Notes: generated by a model from the letters alone, not told the origin. A DNA stretch of 64,000 nt from Stutzerimonas azotifigens (GCF_013522725.1 NZ_JAAMRF010000005.1:310001-374000), one strand, 5' to 3'; shown: positions 47,089 through 57,274, counted from the first letter of the stretch. Made by a program: numbers and translations.

Positions 47089-49424
47089 GGGGAAGTTTCC
47101 ACGGTTGCGGTCGAACCGAGCAGACGGGCCACGTGATCCAACAAGGCCCCGCCTTCGGCCGGTTTGAGCAACACGGCGTCGAACGTCAGATCGGACCGCC
47201 ACTGCGCCGGCCGCACCGGAGGCACCGCTGAGTACAACAGCACCGGCAGCCCGGGAAACTGGGCGCGCACGGCCGCTAGGAGAGCCCAGCCGTCCAGCCC
47301 GGACATCATCTGATCGGTGATGACCAGGTCGAAGGCGTCACGCTGCAACAAACACAACGCCTCTGCCCCCTCCTCAGCCACCGACACGTCGAAGCCATAC
47401 CCACCCAGCAGGTCGCTCATGCCCTCCCGGTTACCGGATACGTCATCGACGACGAGAATGCGCAAGCCGTCGCCCTGTACCGGCGCGCTGGCACTGTCAT
47501 CCATCAGTAGATCCAGCTCCTCCTCGTCTGCCGTGGTCAGTTGCAGGCAGAAGCGTAACGTTGCGCCCTGTTCCGGCTCCAGATCGCTGCCCATCTGCTG
47601 AAGCCATTGGCGAGCGCTCGCAAGTCTCAGGTTGTCCTCCGCCACGCTCGGGCGAAGGCCTTCCGAAGACCGTCGCGCGCGGCTGTCGGCCCGCCGCTCG
47701 ATGGCAAAGGTCAGCTCTACGAGGCCGGACCGTTCGGACGCCTGGTCCACGCTAAAGAGCACGTCACCGCAAGGAGTGCCTTTGGTAGCCATTTCCAGCA
47801 GATTGATCAGGGTACGCTCCAGCCGACGGAAGTCGGTGTGCACGACGGGGGGCAGATCGCCAGCGAACCGGCACTCGAGCTGGCAGCCCTCACGCCGGAG
47901 CAGGAAACGCGCCTGTCGCTCGACACTGTTCAGGAAGCCAAACAGGTAGCCCGGTGCGAGTACCAGTTCCTGCCGCTGCAGTTCGCCCCTCGAGAACTCC
48001 AGCAACTCGTCGATCCTGTCCAGCTGCCGCCTTGCATTCCGCTCGATGGCTTCCGGGTGCTCGCTTGGGCTGCCGTGCTTGATCAGCCGTGCGTAATCGA
48101 CGATCCCGGCCAGCGGCGAACGCAGGTCATGGCTGATCCGTGCCAGCAGTTCGCTGCGGGCGCGCAGGGATTCACGAAGCTGCGCGGTGCGTCGAGCCAC
48201 CGCGTGCTCCAGGCGCTCTTCTTCAGCTTGTTGTTGGCTCTCCAGCCGGACCATCGCGAACCGCTCGCGCCGGCGGCTGAGCGAGAACTCACGGACGAGC
48301 GTGGCCGCCAGCAGAAGGATTCCCAGTGGCGCGGCTATCAGCCCGTACCGATCGACACCGAGCGGCCAGGCGAGGACCGGAACCTCGTGCGTGAAGTGGC
48401 TCAGCCCCTGCAACCCATACAGGCCGACCAGCGTCCACCCCAGCCAATCGGGCCGCAATCCGAGCCGCCATGCGACTACCCCGAACGCGGGCACGACCAT
48501 CCCGTAGATCCATGGCACTTCAGCGATCCATTGGCGCGTCGGCGAGTAGCCAAATCCTAATCCTGCCAACATCAACGACCCGGGTACCAACGCCACCAGA
48601 CACAACCCGACCCGCTGCAACGGGGGCATTTTCCCAGCCTTGAACAACAGAGCCAGGTACCACACGAACAGGAGGTGCACCATTGCGCCCGCCCCGCTCA
48701 GCAGCGAAGGGCCCCAGCGGAGCAGTACAGGCCCGTGAATCAGGTAGCCATCGTAGATACAGGCCATCAGGACACCGGCCAACACGCCCGCTGCGCTGAC
48801 GAGTAACAAGGGCGAGCGGATCTGCATGCCCACGACCAGGCTGAAAGGCACTACCAGCGCGGCGAGGCCCAGCAGCAGACCTTCGATCATTACCGCACGC
48901 TCTTCGCGTTGCACCAGATCGAGTTCGTCCAATAGCTTCGGTTCGATCCGAAGCGCACCCGGGCTGCCGATGCGCAAGGCCGCCTCGACTTTCTCACCCG
49001 GCTCGAGCATCGGCGAAAATAACGCCCGGCGACTCGGACTAGCCGGAGCCTCCAATGGGTGAGCCCGTTCGGGCGAGCTGGCATCAGGCATTCGGAGCAG
49101 GTAGAGACGGACATCGGCCAGCCCTGCCGTGCCAGCGCTCAACCAACCCTGGCAGCCGGCATCCGGAGGAGCGCTCAGGGAGAACCGAATCCAGAAAGCC
49201 GAATCACTGAACTCGACGAGTTCTGGTTCGAGTCTCTGGAATCGTTCTTCTGGGAGCGCGAACACATGCTCGGCGCTGAACGTGCCGATCGGGTCTTCGA
49301 ACAACCGAACCGGCACGGCGGTGTCGAGCACGCAACTCGGTACTCTGTCAGCCGCAGCCAGCGGCGGAACGAGCGATAGCAGCAGAAGAAACAGCCACAA
49401 CCGCAGATGTCGCAGCTGGATCAA
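47085..49424 (-). CDS. 7TMR-DISM hybrid kinase with degenerate ATP-binding domain and receiver
   Basis: Membrane protein of 779 residues: signal peptide, DISMED2-like periplasmic domain (~28-180), seven hydrophobic helices (~185-400), HisKA with an intact phospho-His432 in RISHDLRSPLAG, an ATPase-like region (~510-630) and a C-terminal receiver (LRILVVDDVSGNR, Asp704 in VITDQMMSG). The ATPase region has lost its key residues. The N box reads INLLEMATKGTP, no DxGxG is found, and the second glycine loop is replaced by AEDNLRLASARQWL. It probably cannot bind ATP and would need its neighbour to phosphorylate it. It overlaps both neighbouring genes by 4 bases. Confidence 0.85.
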   Translation of the reverse strand: MIQLRHLRLWLFLLLLSLVPPLAAADRVPSCVLDTAVPVRLFEDPIGTFSAEHVFALPEERFQRLEPELVEFSDSAFWIRFSLSAPPDAGCQGWLSAGTAGLADVRLYLLRMPDASSPERAHPLEAPASPSRRALFSPMLEPGEKVEAALRIGSPGALRIEPKLLDELDLVQREERAVMIEGLLLGLAALVVPFSLVVGMQIRSPLLLVSAAGVLAGVLMACIYDGYLIHGPVLLRWGPSLLSGAGAMVHLLFVWYLALLFKAGKMPPLQRVGLCLVALVPGSLMLAGLGFGYSPTRQWIAEVPWIYGMVVPAFGVVAWRLGLRPDWLGWTLVGLYGLQGLSHFTHEVPVLAWPLGVDRYGLIAAPLGILLLAATLVREFSLSRRRERFAMVRLESQQQAEEERLEHAVARRTAQLRESLRARSELLARISHDLRSPLAGIVDYARLIKHGSPSEHPEAIERNARRQLDRIDELLEFSRGELQRQELVLAPGYLFGFLNSVERQARFLLRREGCQLECRFAGDLPPVVHTDFRRLERTLINLLEMATKGTPCGDVLFSVDQASERSGLVELTFAIERRADSRARRSSEGLRPSVAEDNLRLASARQWLQQMGSDLEPEQGATLRFCLQLTTADEEELDLLMDDSASAPVQGDGLRILVVDDVSGNREGMSDLLGGYGFDVSVAEEGAEALCLLQRDAFDLVITDQMMSGLDGWALLAAVRAQFPGLPVLLYSAVPPVRPAQWRSDLTFDAVLLKPAEGGALLDHVARLLGSTATVETSP

Positions 49425-50218
49425 TCAGCGGCCTGTATCTGCTGGCGGAACTGGCTGGGCGTCATGCCCTGCCGCTCGCGAAAGGCAGTTGTAAAGTTGC
49501 AGGCACTGCGAAAGCCAACCTGCTCGGCGATGTCCTGCACGCTCATCGCGCTGTTGGCCAACAGCTCCTGTGCCCTGCGCAGCCGTGCCTCGCGGATATA
49601 GGCGAAGACGGTCGTACCGAGGTGTTCGCGGAAAACGGCCGAGAGTCGCTTGTCGTGGGTACCCACCTGCCGAGCGATTCCGGCAAGTGATGGCAACTCG
49701 CCCAGCTGACGCTCGATCAGACGGACGGCGGCCTGCAGGATCATCCGGTCGGGGTCGACCGGCCTCCCAACTGCCTCGTCAGGCACTTTCGTCAACCGGC
49801 GCGCCAACTGCAGGTGGATGCGGATCCGTGCCATCAGCTCAGCCGGCTCGAATGGTTTGAGCACGTAGTCGACGCCGCCCAAGCCAAGCCCCTCCAGGCG
49901 CTCTTCGAGAGAACCTGCCGAGGTAAGGAATATGATGGGAGTGGACTGGGTCACCGGAGCCTCACGCAGCAGACGGCACAGCGTGAACCCATCCATCTGC
50001 GGCATGCGCACATCCAATACGATCAAGTCCGGGCGCAATGCCAAAGCCCGTTGCAGACCCTGGCGTGGCTCGCTCGCGATCGACAGGCGCCAACCCTGCG
50101 CACGGACCTGTACCAGAAACGGCTGAATGGCTTCGGGCGTGTCGTCGATAACGAGAATCAGCGGGCTCTGCCCTCGAGAATCTGCGCTCGGATTCATGGC
50201 TTCCTGGGTGCTGATCAT
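49421..50218 (-). CDS. Response regulator with AraC-type DNA-binding domain
   Basis: Protein of 265 residues. The N-terminal receiver (LILVIDDTPEAIQ, phospho-acceptor Asp69 in LIVLDVRMPQMDGF, Lys in VLKPFEPAE) covers ~18-135. The C-terminal AraC domain (~165-262) has two helix-turn-helix motifs (LPSLAGIARQVGTHDKRLSA and VQDIAEQVGFRSACNFTTAF). It is the first gene of the four-gene operon and is the obvious transcriptional output for the kinase pair that follows, perhaps activating its own operon, including the TonB receptor. Its stop overlaps the kinase start (ATGA). Confidence 0.88.
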   Translation of the reverse strand: MISTQEAMNPSADSRGQSPLILVIDDTPEAIQPFLVQVRAQGWRLSIASEPRQGLQRALALRPDLIVLDVRMPQMDGFTLCRLLREAPVTQSTPIIFLTSAGSLEERLEGLGLGGVDYVLKPFEPAELMARIRIHLQLARRLTKVPDEAVGRPVDPDRMILQAAVRLIERQLGELPSLAGIARQVGTHDKRLSAVFREHLGTTVFAYIREARLRRAQELLANSAMSVQDIAEQVGFRSACNFTTAFRERQGMTPSQFRQQIQAAD

Positions 50219-50405
50219 CGGATGGCATGCACAGTACGCGACGAAGGCGCCTCAAGCAAAGTTTCGGCCCGCTCTGGCAAAGGAGCAGGTTCAAAGCAGC
50301 ACTTAAGATAGCGCAACGATCAGAACCCGTTTAACGCCAGATCCCATGCCCAACTCGATCCCGACATTCAAACAGACACAGCAACACGCCGCAGCGACCT
50401 CTCGA

Positions 50406-51308
50406 ATGCTGGTCGATCTGTACTGGTACGTTCAAGTTGTCGAAGCGGGCAGCTTCTCCGGTGCGGCCGAGCGCACGGGCGTTGCCACCTCAAGCCTCAG
50501 TCGACGCATCGCCCAGTTGGAGCGATCACTGCACGTGCAATTACTCAGCCGTAGTACACGGTTGTTCTCAATGACCACGTTAGGCGAGCAGGTCTATCGC
50601 CATGCATTGGAGATGGTCACGGCAATGGAGGCAGCGTTGCTTTCCGCCCTGGAATCGCACGACACGCCCAGCGGCCTGATCAAGCTGGCGGCCCCAAGCG
50701 CGTTGGCGGATTGGTCGCTCGAGACGATGGCTGACTTCCAGCGGCACCATCCAAATGTACAGTTCTCCCTCCAGCTGGGCGACGAGCTCCCGGACCTCGG
50801 TGCGATGCGACTCGACTTGGCCCTGACGTTGCAAACAGCCCCCGGTGGCAGCAACGCAATCGTCTCTCGCCCTCTGGCGGAATTGGAAATGATCATCGTG
50901 GGCACGCATGCGCTGCTACGGCAGCTTGGCCACCCTCAAACCCTGGAAAGCGTGGAAGACGGTCGATTGCTAACGCTCGGGACCAACAGCCTTCATCAGC
51001 CTTGGCTACTAACCGAAGGCACCCGGACGATCTCCAAGCCGGCACTGATCGCCGACTCCACCCAGACGCTGTTAAAAGCTACGCGAGCCGGCCTAGGCCT
51101 TGCGTGCGTGCCGCGGTTCGCCTGCAGTGCGGATCTTGCATCAGGCGCGCTGCAAGTTGCATGTCCTCAGCAGGCGCTGCCGCCCGCGACCTTGTACGCC
51201 CTGACGCCCCCGCACAAGGGCATCATCCCCACGGCGCGCCAACTCATCGAGCACGTACGACGTGCTCTGCTTAGTCATGACGCTACCGGCATCGTCCTAA
51301 TAGGCTGA
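50406..51308 (+). CDS. LysR-family transcriptional regulator
   Basis: LysR-type regulator of 300 residues from the ATG at 50406. An in-frame ATG at 50346 would add 20 residues, and neither start has a good ribosome-binding site. The helix-turn-helix (YVQVVEAGSFSGAAERTGVA, TSSLSRRIAQLE) covers ~7-60. The sequence resembles the CrgA/AaeR/DsdC-like branch (SRSTRLFSMTTLGEQVY). It is divergent from the regulator-kinase-TonB operon across less than 200 bases, so it might influence that operon, but no target gene is evident. Confidence 0.82.
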   Translation: MLVDLYWYVQVVEAGSFSGAAERTGVATSSLSRRIAQLERSLHVQLLSRSTRLFSMTTLGEQVYRHALEMVTAMEAALLSALESHDTPSGLIKLAAPSALADWSLETMADFQRHHPNVQFSLQLGDELPDLGAMRLDLALTLQTAPGGSNAIVSRPLAELEMIIVGTHALLRQLGHPQTLESVEDGRLLTLGTNSLHQPWLLTEGTRTISKPALIADSTQTLLKATRAGLGLACVPRFACSADLASGALQVACPQQALPPATLYALTPPHKGIIPTARQLIEHVRRALLSHDATGIVLIG

Positions 51309-51362
51309 TCGATATCCACCAGCGTTTCGGCCAGCCCGATTCGGTCACGTTGAATTATTGTC

Positions 51363-51653
51363 ATGCATCGAAGTTCGTTATCCCTGCATTGTCCGGAGGA
51401 CCGGCGGTCTGGGTCGTATCCCGCCGCCCCAGCGGAAGCGTCTCAATGTGCGGCGCCAAATCCCGAATCCGATGTCGATGCAACCGATCGGCATCAGCAC
51501 ATTGCTGAAGCCAACTATCACGCCGCGCAGCTGGCGAGATTGCTCGAGAACCTCCCGGATCCCAGGCAAGCGCAAGCCGGACGAATACTCCTTGCCGAGC
51601 TCATGCAGCTGCACCAACGCGCGCTGTCGATGGCCTTTGACTCGCCCCGCTGA
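51363..51653 (+). CDS. Hypothetical small protein
   Basis: Possible gene of 96 residues between the LysR and ABC-F genes. The second half reads as an amphipathic helix pair (HAAQLARLLENLPDPRQAQA, LLAELMQLHQRALSMAF) with natural codon use. The first half is low in structure, and no clear ribosome-binding site precedes the ATG. I do not recognise a family. The true start may be internal. The remaining ~267 bases to the next gene hold nothing else I can identify. Confidence 0.38.
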   Translation: MHRSSLSLHCPEDRRSGSYPAAPAEASQCAAPNPESDVDATDRHQHIAEANYHAAQLARLLENLPDPRQAQAGRILLAELMQLHQRALSMAFDSPR

Positions 51654-51920
51654 CCGGAACGCACGAAGCCTGAAGCACGCATCGTGCACAAAGGCCTCCA
51701 TATAAACTGCTGCCGCACCTATGCGACAATGCTCGCCATATCCGGTGCCAACCCCGCATGTATTGCCAACAGCTCGACGCTCGTTCGGAGGCTGTTGTTT
51801 TTTCTTTGCCCGCTGGATTGTTCGAGCGTCCCACCGGAAGGAACTCGAACGGGCTGGGAATCGCTACCCCTTGGTGCCCAGCCAGGCCAGTAACCGCCAA
51901 GTCATCGATAGGTAAGTCTC

Positions 51921-53510
51921 TTGATCTCCACCGCTAACATCACCATGCAGTTCGGCGCCAAGCCGCTGTTCGAAAACGTTTCCGTCAAATTCGGCGGTGG
52001 CAACCGCTACGGCCTGATCGGTGCCAATGGCTGCGGCAAGTCGACCTTCATGAAGATCCTCGGCGGCGATCTGGAGCCGTCCGCTGGCCAGGTGATGCTC
52101 GAGCCCAACGTACGTCTGGGCAAGCTGCGCCAGGACCAGTTCGCCTATGAAGACTTCAGCGTGATCGACACGGTGATCATGGGGCACGGTGAGCTTTGGA
52201 CGGTCAAAGCCGAGCGCGACCGCATCTATTCGTTGCCCGAGATGAGCGAAGCCGACGGCATGGCGGTGGCCGAACTGGAAGTCCAGTTCGCCGAATACGA
52301 CGGCTACACCGCTGAATCCCGCGCTGGCGAACTGCTGCTCGGCCTGGGCATTCCGCTGGACCAGCACTTCGGCCCGATGAGCGCGGTAGCGCCGGGCTGG
52401 AAACTGCGTGTGCTGCTCGCCCAGGCGCTGTTCTCGGACCCTGAGGTCCTGCTGCTCGACGAGCCGACCAACCACCTGGACATCAACACCATCCGCTGGC
52501 TGGAAACGGTGCTCACCGCGCGCAACAGCACGATGATCATCATTTCCCACGACCGTCACTTCCTCAACAGCGTGTGCACGCACATGGCTGACCTCGATTA
52601 CGGCGAGCTGCGGCTGTTCCCCGGCAACTACGATGAGTACATGACCGCCGCGACCCAGGCGCGTGAACGCCTGCTTTCGGACAACGCGAAGAAGAAAGCG
52701 CAGATCGCCGAGCTGCAGACCTTCGTCAGCCGCTTCTCGGCCAACGCCTCCAAGGCCAAACAGGCCACCAGCCGCGCCAAGCAGATCGACAAGATCCAGC
52801 TCGACGAGGTCAAGCCTTCGAGCCGCGTCAGCCCGTTCATCCGCTTCGAGCAAAACAAGAAGCTGCATCGCCAGGCGGTAACCCTGGAAGGTGTCAGCCA
52901 GGGCTTCGACGGCGTGCCGCTGTTCAAGAACCTCTCGATGCAGATCGAGGCAGGCGAGCGCGTCGCCATCATCGGGCCGAACGGCATCGGCAAGACCACC
53001 CTGCTCCGCACGCTGGTCGGTGAACTTCCCGCCATGTCGGGCGCAGTCAAATGGACAGAAAGTGCCGATGTCGGTTACTTCGCCCAGGACCACGCCGAGG
53101 ATTTCGCCGACGACGTGACCCTGTTCGACTGGATGGGCCAGTGGACCCAAGGGGGGGAACAGCTGGTGCGCGGCACCCTCGGACGCATGCTGTTCTCCAA
53201 CGACGAGATCCAGAAGTCGGTGAAGGTGATTTCCGGTGGCGAGCAAGGCCGCATGCTGTTCGGCCGACTGATACTGAAGAAGCCCAACGTGCTGGTGATG
53301 GACGAACCCACCAACCACCTGGACATGGAATCGATCGAGGCGCTCAACCTGGCGCTGGAAAATTACCCGGGCACCCTGATTTTCGTCAGCCACGACCGTG
53401 AATTCGTCTCGTCGCTGGCGACGCGGATCATCGAGCTGTCGGCCGACGGCGTGACCGACTTCAGTGGCAGCTACGACGATTACCTGCGCAGCCTCGGCGT
53501 CGCCGTCTGA
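51921..53510 (+). CDS. ybiT: ABC-F family ATPase YbiT (TTG start)
   Basis: Soluble duplicated ABC ATPase of 529 residues, highly similar in text to E. coli YbiT, an ABC-F protein thought to act on ribosomes rather than in transport. It has two Walker A motifs (GANGCGKST, ~38-46; GPNGIGKTT, ~352-360), two Walker B/D-loop motifs ([11 protein letters not shown] and [11 protein letters not shown]) and the inter-domain linker rich in Lys/Ala ([20 protein letters not shown]). The start is the rare codon TTG at 51921, with AGGTAAG upstream and no ATG at an equivalent place. A strong terminator follows the stop. Confidence 0.92.
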   Translation: MISTANITMQFGAKPLFENVSVKFGGGNRYGLIGANGCGKSTFMKILGGDLEPSAGQVMLEPNVRLGKLRQDQFAYEDFSVIDTVIMGHGELWTVKAERDRIYSLPEMSEADGMAVAELEVQFAEYDGYTAESRAGELLLGLGIPLDQHFGPMSAVAPGWKLRVLLAQALFSDPEVLLLDEPTNHLDINTIRWLETVLTARNSTMIIISHDRHFLNSVCTHMADLDYGELRLFPGNYDEYMTAATQARERLLSDNAKKKAQIAELQTFVSRFSANASKAKQATSRAKQIDKIQLDEVKPSSRVSPFIRFEQNKKLHRQAVTLEGVSQGFDGVPLFKNLSMQIEAGERVAIIGPNGIGKTTLLRTLVGELPAMSGAVKWTESADVGYFAQDHAEDFADDVTLFDWMGQWTQGGEQLVRGTLGRMLFSNDEIQKSVKVISGGEQGRMLFGRLILKKPNVLVMDEPTNHLDMESIEALNLALENYPGTLIFVSHDREFVSSLATRIIELSADGVTDFSGSYDDYLRSLGVAV

Positions 53511-53524
53511 CAGACACCGACACG

Positions 53525-53552
53525 AAAACGCCCCGCAAATGCGGGGCGTTTT
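53525..53552. terminator. Intrinsic terminator after ybiT
   Basis: A perfect 12-bp stem, AAAACGCCCCGC / GCGGGGCGTTTT, with a 4-base loop and a T-rich tail. It lies between convergent genes and can act both ways. Confidence 0.9.
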
Positions 53553-53600
53553 GTTTTCGGCGCCAGGCCAGGCTCATCGTTCGATGCTAGTCCAGGCGAC

Positions 53601-54107
53601 TCAGGGACGGCCGAGATAGTCCATCTTGCCGATCTGCAAGCCCTTGTGGCGCAGGATGGCGTAGGCCGTGGTGACGTGGAAATAGAAGTTCGGCAGCACG
53701 AAATTGAGCAGGTAGTCCTGCCCACTGTATTTCAGCTCGACACCCGGAAATTTCAGCACGATGGCCTTGTCGCCACTGCCATCGAGCTGCGAAGGCTCGA
53801 AGTTTGCGATGAAGGCCTGGGTCCGGTCCAGACGCTGGCGCAGTTCGGCCAGCGACGATTCGGTATCGGGAAAGCTCGGAATTTCTACACCGGCGAGCCG
53901 GGCAACGCAACCCTTGACCGAATCCGTCGCAATCTGCACCTGCCGCACCAGCGGATGCATGTCTGGCGCCAGGCGTGCGTTGAGCAGATCGCTGCCGTTT
54001 ATCGCCCCGTCCTCTGTCCAACGCTCAGCCTTCTCGAGGATGTCGGCAAGATTTCCCAGCATTCGCTGGAATACCGGAACGGAAGCCTGGTAAATCGACA
54101 ACGTCAT
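53601..54107 (-). CDS. DUF1993 family protein
   Basis: Protein of 168 residues matching the DUF1993 layout. It opens with SIYQASVPVFQRMLGNLADIL, continues with ARLAPDMHPLVRQVQIATD, and ends with a His-containing YLLNFVLPNFYFHVTTAYAILRHKG. The fold resembles the DinB-like four-helix bundle with possible metal-binding His residues. No substrate or pathway is known. It stands alone, convergent with ybiT and 33 bases downstream of uppP on the same strand as that gene. Confidence 0.82.
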   Translation of the reverse strand: MTLSIYQASVPVFQRMLGNLADILEKAERWTEDGAINGSDLLNARLAPDMHPLVRQVQIATDSVKGCVARLAGVEIPSFPDTESSLAELRQRLDRTQAFIANFEPSQLDGSGDKAIVLKFPGVELKYSGQDYLLNFVLPNFYFHVTTAYAILRHKGLQIGKMDYLGRP

Positions 54108-54140
54108 ACTTTTCTCCTATGCAAGGTCGCCCTCGCCACA

Positions 54141-54971
54141 TCAGGGCGTCGCGGTGCTCCAGTCGATGATCTGAAGCTGCCAGGTCGCGAGGATAATCAG
54201 CCCGAAGACGATCCGATACCAGGCGAAGGCCGCATAGCTGTGGTTGCCGATGAACTTGAGCAGTGCGCGCACCGCGAGCATCGCAAAGACGAACGAAGTC
54301 ACGAAGCCGATGGCGAATACCGGAAAGTCCGCCGGCTTAAACAGGTCACGGTATTTGTAGCCTGAATAAACCGCGGCCCCGACCATGGTCGGCATCGCCA
54401 GGAAGAAGGAGAACTCGGTCGCCGCCTTGCGCGAAAGACCGAATAGCAAGCCGCCGATAATGGTCGAGGCCGACCGCGAGGTGCCCGGGATCAGTGCGAG
54501 GCATTGCGCGCAACCGACCTTCAAGGCGTGCGTCCAGTGCATGTCGTCGACCGTCTCGGCCTGGATACGATGTTGGCGCCGCTCGGCCCAGAGCATCACC
54601 ACACCACCGATCACCAGCGCCGTGGCGACGGTGACCGGATTGAACAGGTATTCGTGGATGAGGTCGGCGAAGGCCACCCCCAGCACGACCGCCGGGAAGA
54701 AGGCAATCAGCAGGTTGACCGTAAAACGCTGCGCTTCGCGCTTGTGCGGCAATCCGACGACCACATCGGCGATCTTGCGCCGATACTCCCATACCACGGC
54801 AAGGATCGCGCCGAGCTGGATGATGATATTGAAGGCCTCGGCCCGCTCACCGCCGAAGCCGATCAGGTCGGCGACGATGATCTGGTGGCCGGTACTCGAG
54901 ACGGGAAGAAATTCGGTCAGACCCTCGACGATGCCGAGTATCAATGCCTGTAAGGCAGTCCACAGTTCCAT
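54141..54971 (-). CDS. uppP: Undecaprenyl-diphosphatase
   Basis: Inner-membrane enzyme of 276 residues (BacA/UppP) that removes a phosphate from undecaprenyl diphosphate to recycle the lipid carrier of cell-wall synthesis. High expression can give bacitracin tolerance. Both signature motifs are present: [14 protein letters not shown] near residue 17 and [18 protein letters not shown] near residue 165. About eight hydrophobic segments are visible. The ATG at 54971 has GGGGAA upstream. A longer frame from 55109 adds sequence without features. Confidence 0.93.
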   Translation of the reverse strand: MELWTALQALILGIVEGLTEFLPVSSTGHQIIVADLIGFGGERAEAFNIIIQLGAILAVVWEYRRKIADVVVGLPHKREAQRFTVNLLIAFFPAVVLGVAFADLIHEYLFNPVTVATALVIGGVVMLWAERRQHRIQAETVDDMHWTHALKVGCAQCLALIPGTSRSASTIIGGLLFGLSRKAATEFSFFLAMPTMVGAAVYSGYKYRDLFKPADFPVFAIGFVTSFVFAMLAVRALLKFIGNHSYAAFAWYRIVFGLIILATWQLQIIDWSTATP

Positions 54972-55198
54972 CAATTCCCCAGAGCGACGCTGTCCATCGC
55001 AAAGCAGTGAGTGGCGAAAGGGTTGTGCCAGACGCCTTGGCGCATCTGTGACTGGCGTGACGAAAGAAAATTCACTGGCAGCTGGTCGAGGCCGCTCATT
55101 TTTTGCCAAGCACGGCCGAAATGCTATCCAGACGTGCGCGATCTCCCCGCGCCATCGAACCAGAACAAATACAAAAATAAAGCCGGAGCCCTCCCCGA

Positions 55199-56833
55199 AT
55201 GAGCATTCTTCGCAACTTCCCCATCAGCAAACGTCTCTGGCTGATCCCAGTGATGGCGACCCTGATGTTGTTCGCCCTTGGTTTGCTGATCCTGCTACAG
55301 GTGCGTGATGACCTGTATCTGGGCAAGCAGCAGATGACGCAAAACGTGGTCGAGACGGCCGCCGGGATCCTCGAGCACTACCGCCGCCAGGAAACCGCAG
55401 GCACCCTCAGTACGGCCGACGCCCAGCACGCCGCGATGGAGCAGATTCGTGCGCTGCGCTATGACGGGCAGGACTACTTCTGGATCAACGACCTGACGCC
55501 CCGGATGGTCATGCATCCGATGCTCACCAAGCTCGAAGGCCAGGCTCTGAACAACACCAAGGACCCGGACGGAAAGGCACTGTTCGTCGAAATGGTCGAC
55601 ATCGCCAAGCGCAAGGGCGCAGGCATCGTCGCCTACCAGTGGACCAAGCCCGGCGAAACCGAGCCCTTGCCCAAGATTTCCTACGTCCAGCTGTTTCAGC
55701 CCTGGGGTTGGATCATCGGCTCGGGTATCTATGTCGATGACGTGGAGCGCGAGTTCCAAGAGTATGTGATGCGCTTTTCGGTGATCGGCCTGCTGGTAGC
55801 CGGCATCATGTCCGTGCTCGTCGCCGTGCTGATCCGCAGCATCACCCTGCCCTTGCGCCAGACCATGCAGGCCATGGCCGACATCGGCGGCGGTGAGGCT
55901 GACCTCACCCGCACGCTGGATGTAGTCGGTAACGACGAGTTGAGTACGCTGAGCCGCGACTTCAACCGCTTCACCGAAAAACTGCGCGGGGTGGTCGGTC
56001 AGTTGTTCGAGACCGCCGGCTCGCTGGACGAATCTTCGCGTTCCCTTGGCGGGCTATCGACCGAGGCGCACCAGCACAGCGTCCACCAGTCGCAGCAGAT
56101 GGAAGTGGTCGCGACCGCGGTCAATCAGGTGAGCTACGCGGTCCAGGAAGTGGCCAAGAACGCCGAACAGGCCGCGCTGGAGGTCGGGGAAGCCGGCAAG
56201 CAAGCCGAACAGGGACAGAAGAGCATCGACGCCAGCCTGCGCCAGATCGGCCAGCTCTCCACCACCATCGGCAAATCGGTGCAGGTGATCGAATCGCTGG
56301 CCAGCGAAACGAACCAGATCGGCTCGGTGCTGGAAGTGATCCGCTCGATTGCCGAACAGACCAACCTGCTCGCCTTGAACGCCGCCATCGAAGCCGCGAG
56401 AGCCGGCGAGCAGGGGCGCGGATTCGCGGTGGTCGCCGACGAGGTGCGCCTGCTCGCCCAGCGCACGCAGAAGTCGACCGCCGAGATCCAGGGCATGATC
56501 GAACGTCTGCAGCACAACTCCAGTGAAGCCGTCAGCGTGATCAACGAAAGCAGCCGGGCCTCGCAGCTCACCGTCGAACAGGCCAGCCAGGCCGGCGAAA
56601 GCCTGAGCCGTATCACCCAGGCGCTACGTAATCTGTCCGGGCTGAACGCCTCGATCGCCAGCGCCACCCTCGAACAATCCCATGTGGTCGAAGACATCAA
56701 CCAGAACGTAACCCAGGCCGCCGGACTGGCGCAGCGGAGCACTCACGCAGCGGAGCGCTCAAGCGACGGCGGACAGCAGCTCGGGCGCGTCGCTCAGCAA
56801 TTGAATGGTCTGCTGCGGCAGTTTCGTATCTGA
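55199..56833 (+). CDS. Methyl-accepting chemotaxis protein with single Cache sensor
   Basis: Chemoreceptor of 544 residues. Two membrane helices (~15-35 and ~190-212) bracket a periplasmic single-Cache (sCache_2) domain with [19 protein letters not shown] and [18 protein letters not shown] follows (~215-265), then the cytoplasmic signalling domain with the conserved hairpin tip [34 protein letters not shown] (cited as the family tip, residues ~390-425). sCache_2 receptors often bind small carboxylates such as malate, but the ligand here is not shown. It is divergent from uppP. Confidence 0.92.
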   Translation: MSILRNFPISKRLWLIPVMATLMLFALGLLILLQVRDDLYLGKQQMTQNVVETAAGILEHYRRQETAGTLSTADAQHAAMEQIRALRYDGQDYFWINDLTPRMVMHPMLTKLEGQALNNTKDPDGKALFVEMVDIAKRKGAGIVAYQWTKPGETEPLPKISYVQLFQPWGWIIGSGIYVDDVEREFQEYVMRFSVIGLLVAGIMSVLVAVLIRSITLPLRQTMQAMADIGGGEADLTRTLDVVGNDELSTLSRDFNRFTEKLRGVVGQLFETAGSLDESSRSLGGLSTEAHQHSVHQSQQMEVVATAVNQVSYAVQEVAKNAEQAALEVGEAGKQAEQGQKSIDASLRQIGQLSTTIGKSVQVIESLASETNQIGSVLEVIRSIAEQTNLLALNAAIEAARAGEQGRGFAVVADEVRLLAQRTQKSTAEIQGMIERLQHNSSEAVSVINESSRASQLTVEQASQAGESLSRITQALRNLSGLNASIASATLEQSHVVEDINQNVTQAAGLAQRSTHAAERSSDGGQQLGRVAQQLNGLLRQFRI

Positions 56834-57016
56834 TGGGCAAGCGCCGCAGACGACATAAAGTCGTCATATCAAAACGCCATTAAGTTGACTGCCAGGGCTG
56901 TGCTCAACGGATTTCGATGTTAAAGTGGCGAGCGCAGCACCGATAACGGTCGCTGCGCTATCTGGACTGAGGAGCCGCGGTCCGTTCTCCGGTGTATTTG
57001 AGATTCGGGATCGCCT

Positions 57017-57274
57017 TTGACTCACATGAATTTCATTCGTGCTCGAGAGGTGATGAAGCGACATTTTCATCCCCTCGGCTTCGACGCGACGATGCAAACC
57101 CCGCACACCCTGCTGGCCCGGGTCTTCGATTCGGCAACCGGCGAAACGCTGCTGACGGTCACTGGCATCGCCTGTACCAACCAGCTCTCCGAACAGGATG
57201 TCGAACGCATTATCCGAGCGATCGAATCCGACCTCGAACTTGTTACCCGCGACGGCGTGTTCAATCGCAGCTGA
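57017..57274 (+). CDS. DUF1652 small protein
   Basis: Protein of 85 residues with the DUF1652 pattern found in pseudomonads (AREVMKRHFHPLGFDATM, GETLLTVTGIACTNQLS, IIRAIESDLEL). The role is unknown. The start is ambiguous: a TTG at 57017 sits 6-7 bases after GGGA, while the ATG at 57026 is farther away. It opens a run of five small genes between the chemoreceptor and topoisomerase IB and is followed by its own terminator. Confidence 0.72.
   Translation: MTHMNFIRAREVMKRHFHPLGFDATMQTPHTLLARVFDSATGETLLTVTGIACTNQLSEQDVERIIRAIESDLELVTRDGVFNRS

Noticed and set aside
54971-55109. Longer N-terminus for UppP
   Set aside because: The extension has no features, while the ATG at 54971 has a good ribosome-binding site and matches the conserved family start.
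56849-56865. Hairpin GACGAC-N5-GTCGTC after the chemoreceptor as a terminator
   Set aside because: The stem is only 6 bp and no T-run follows.
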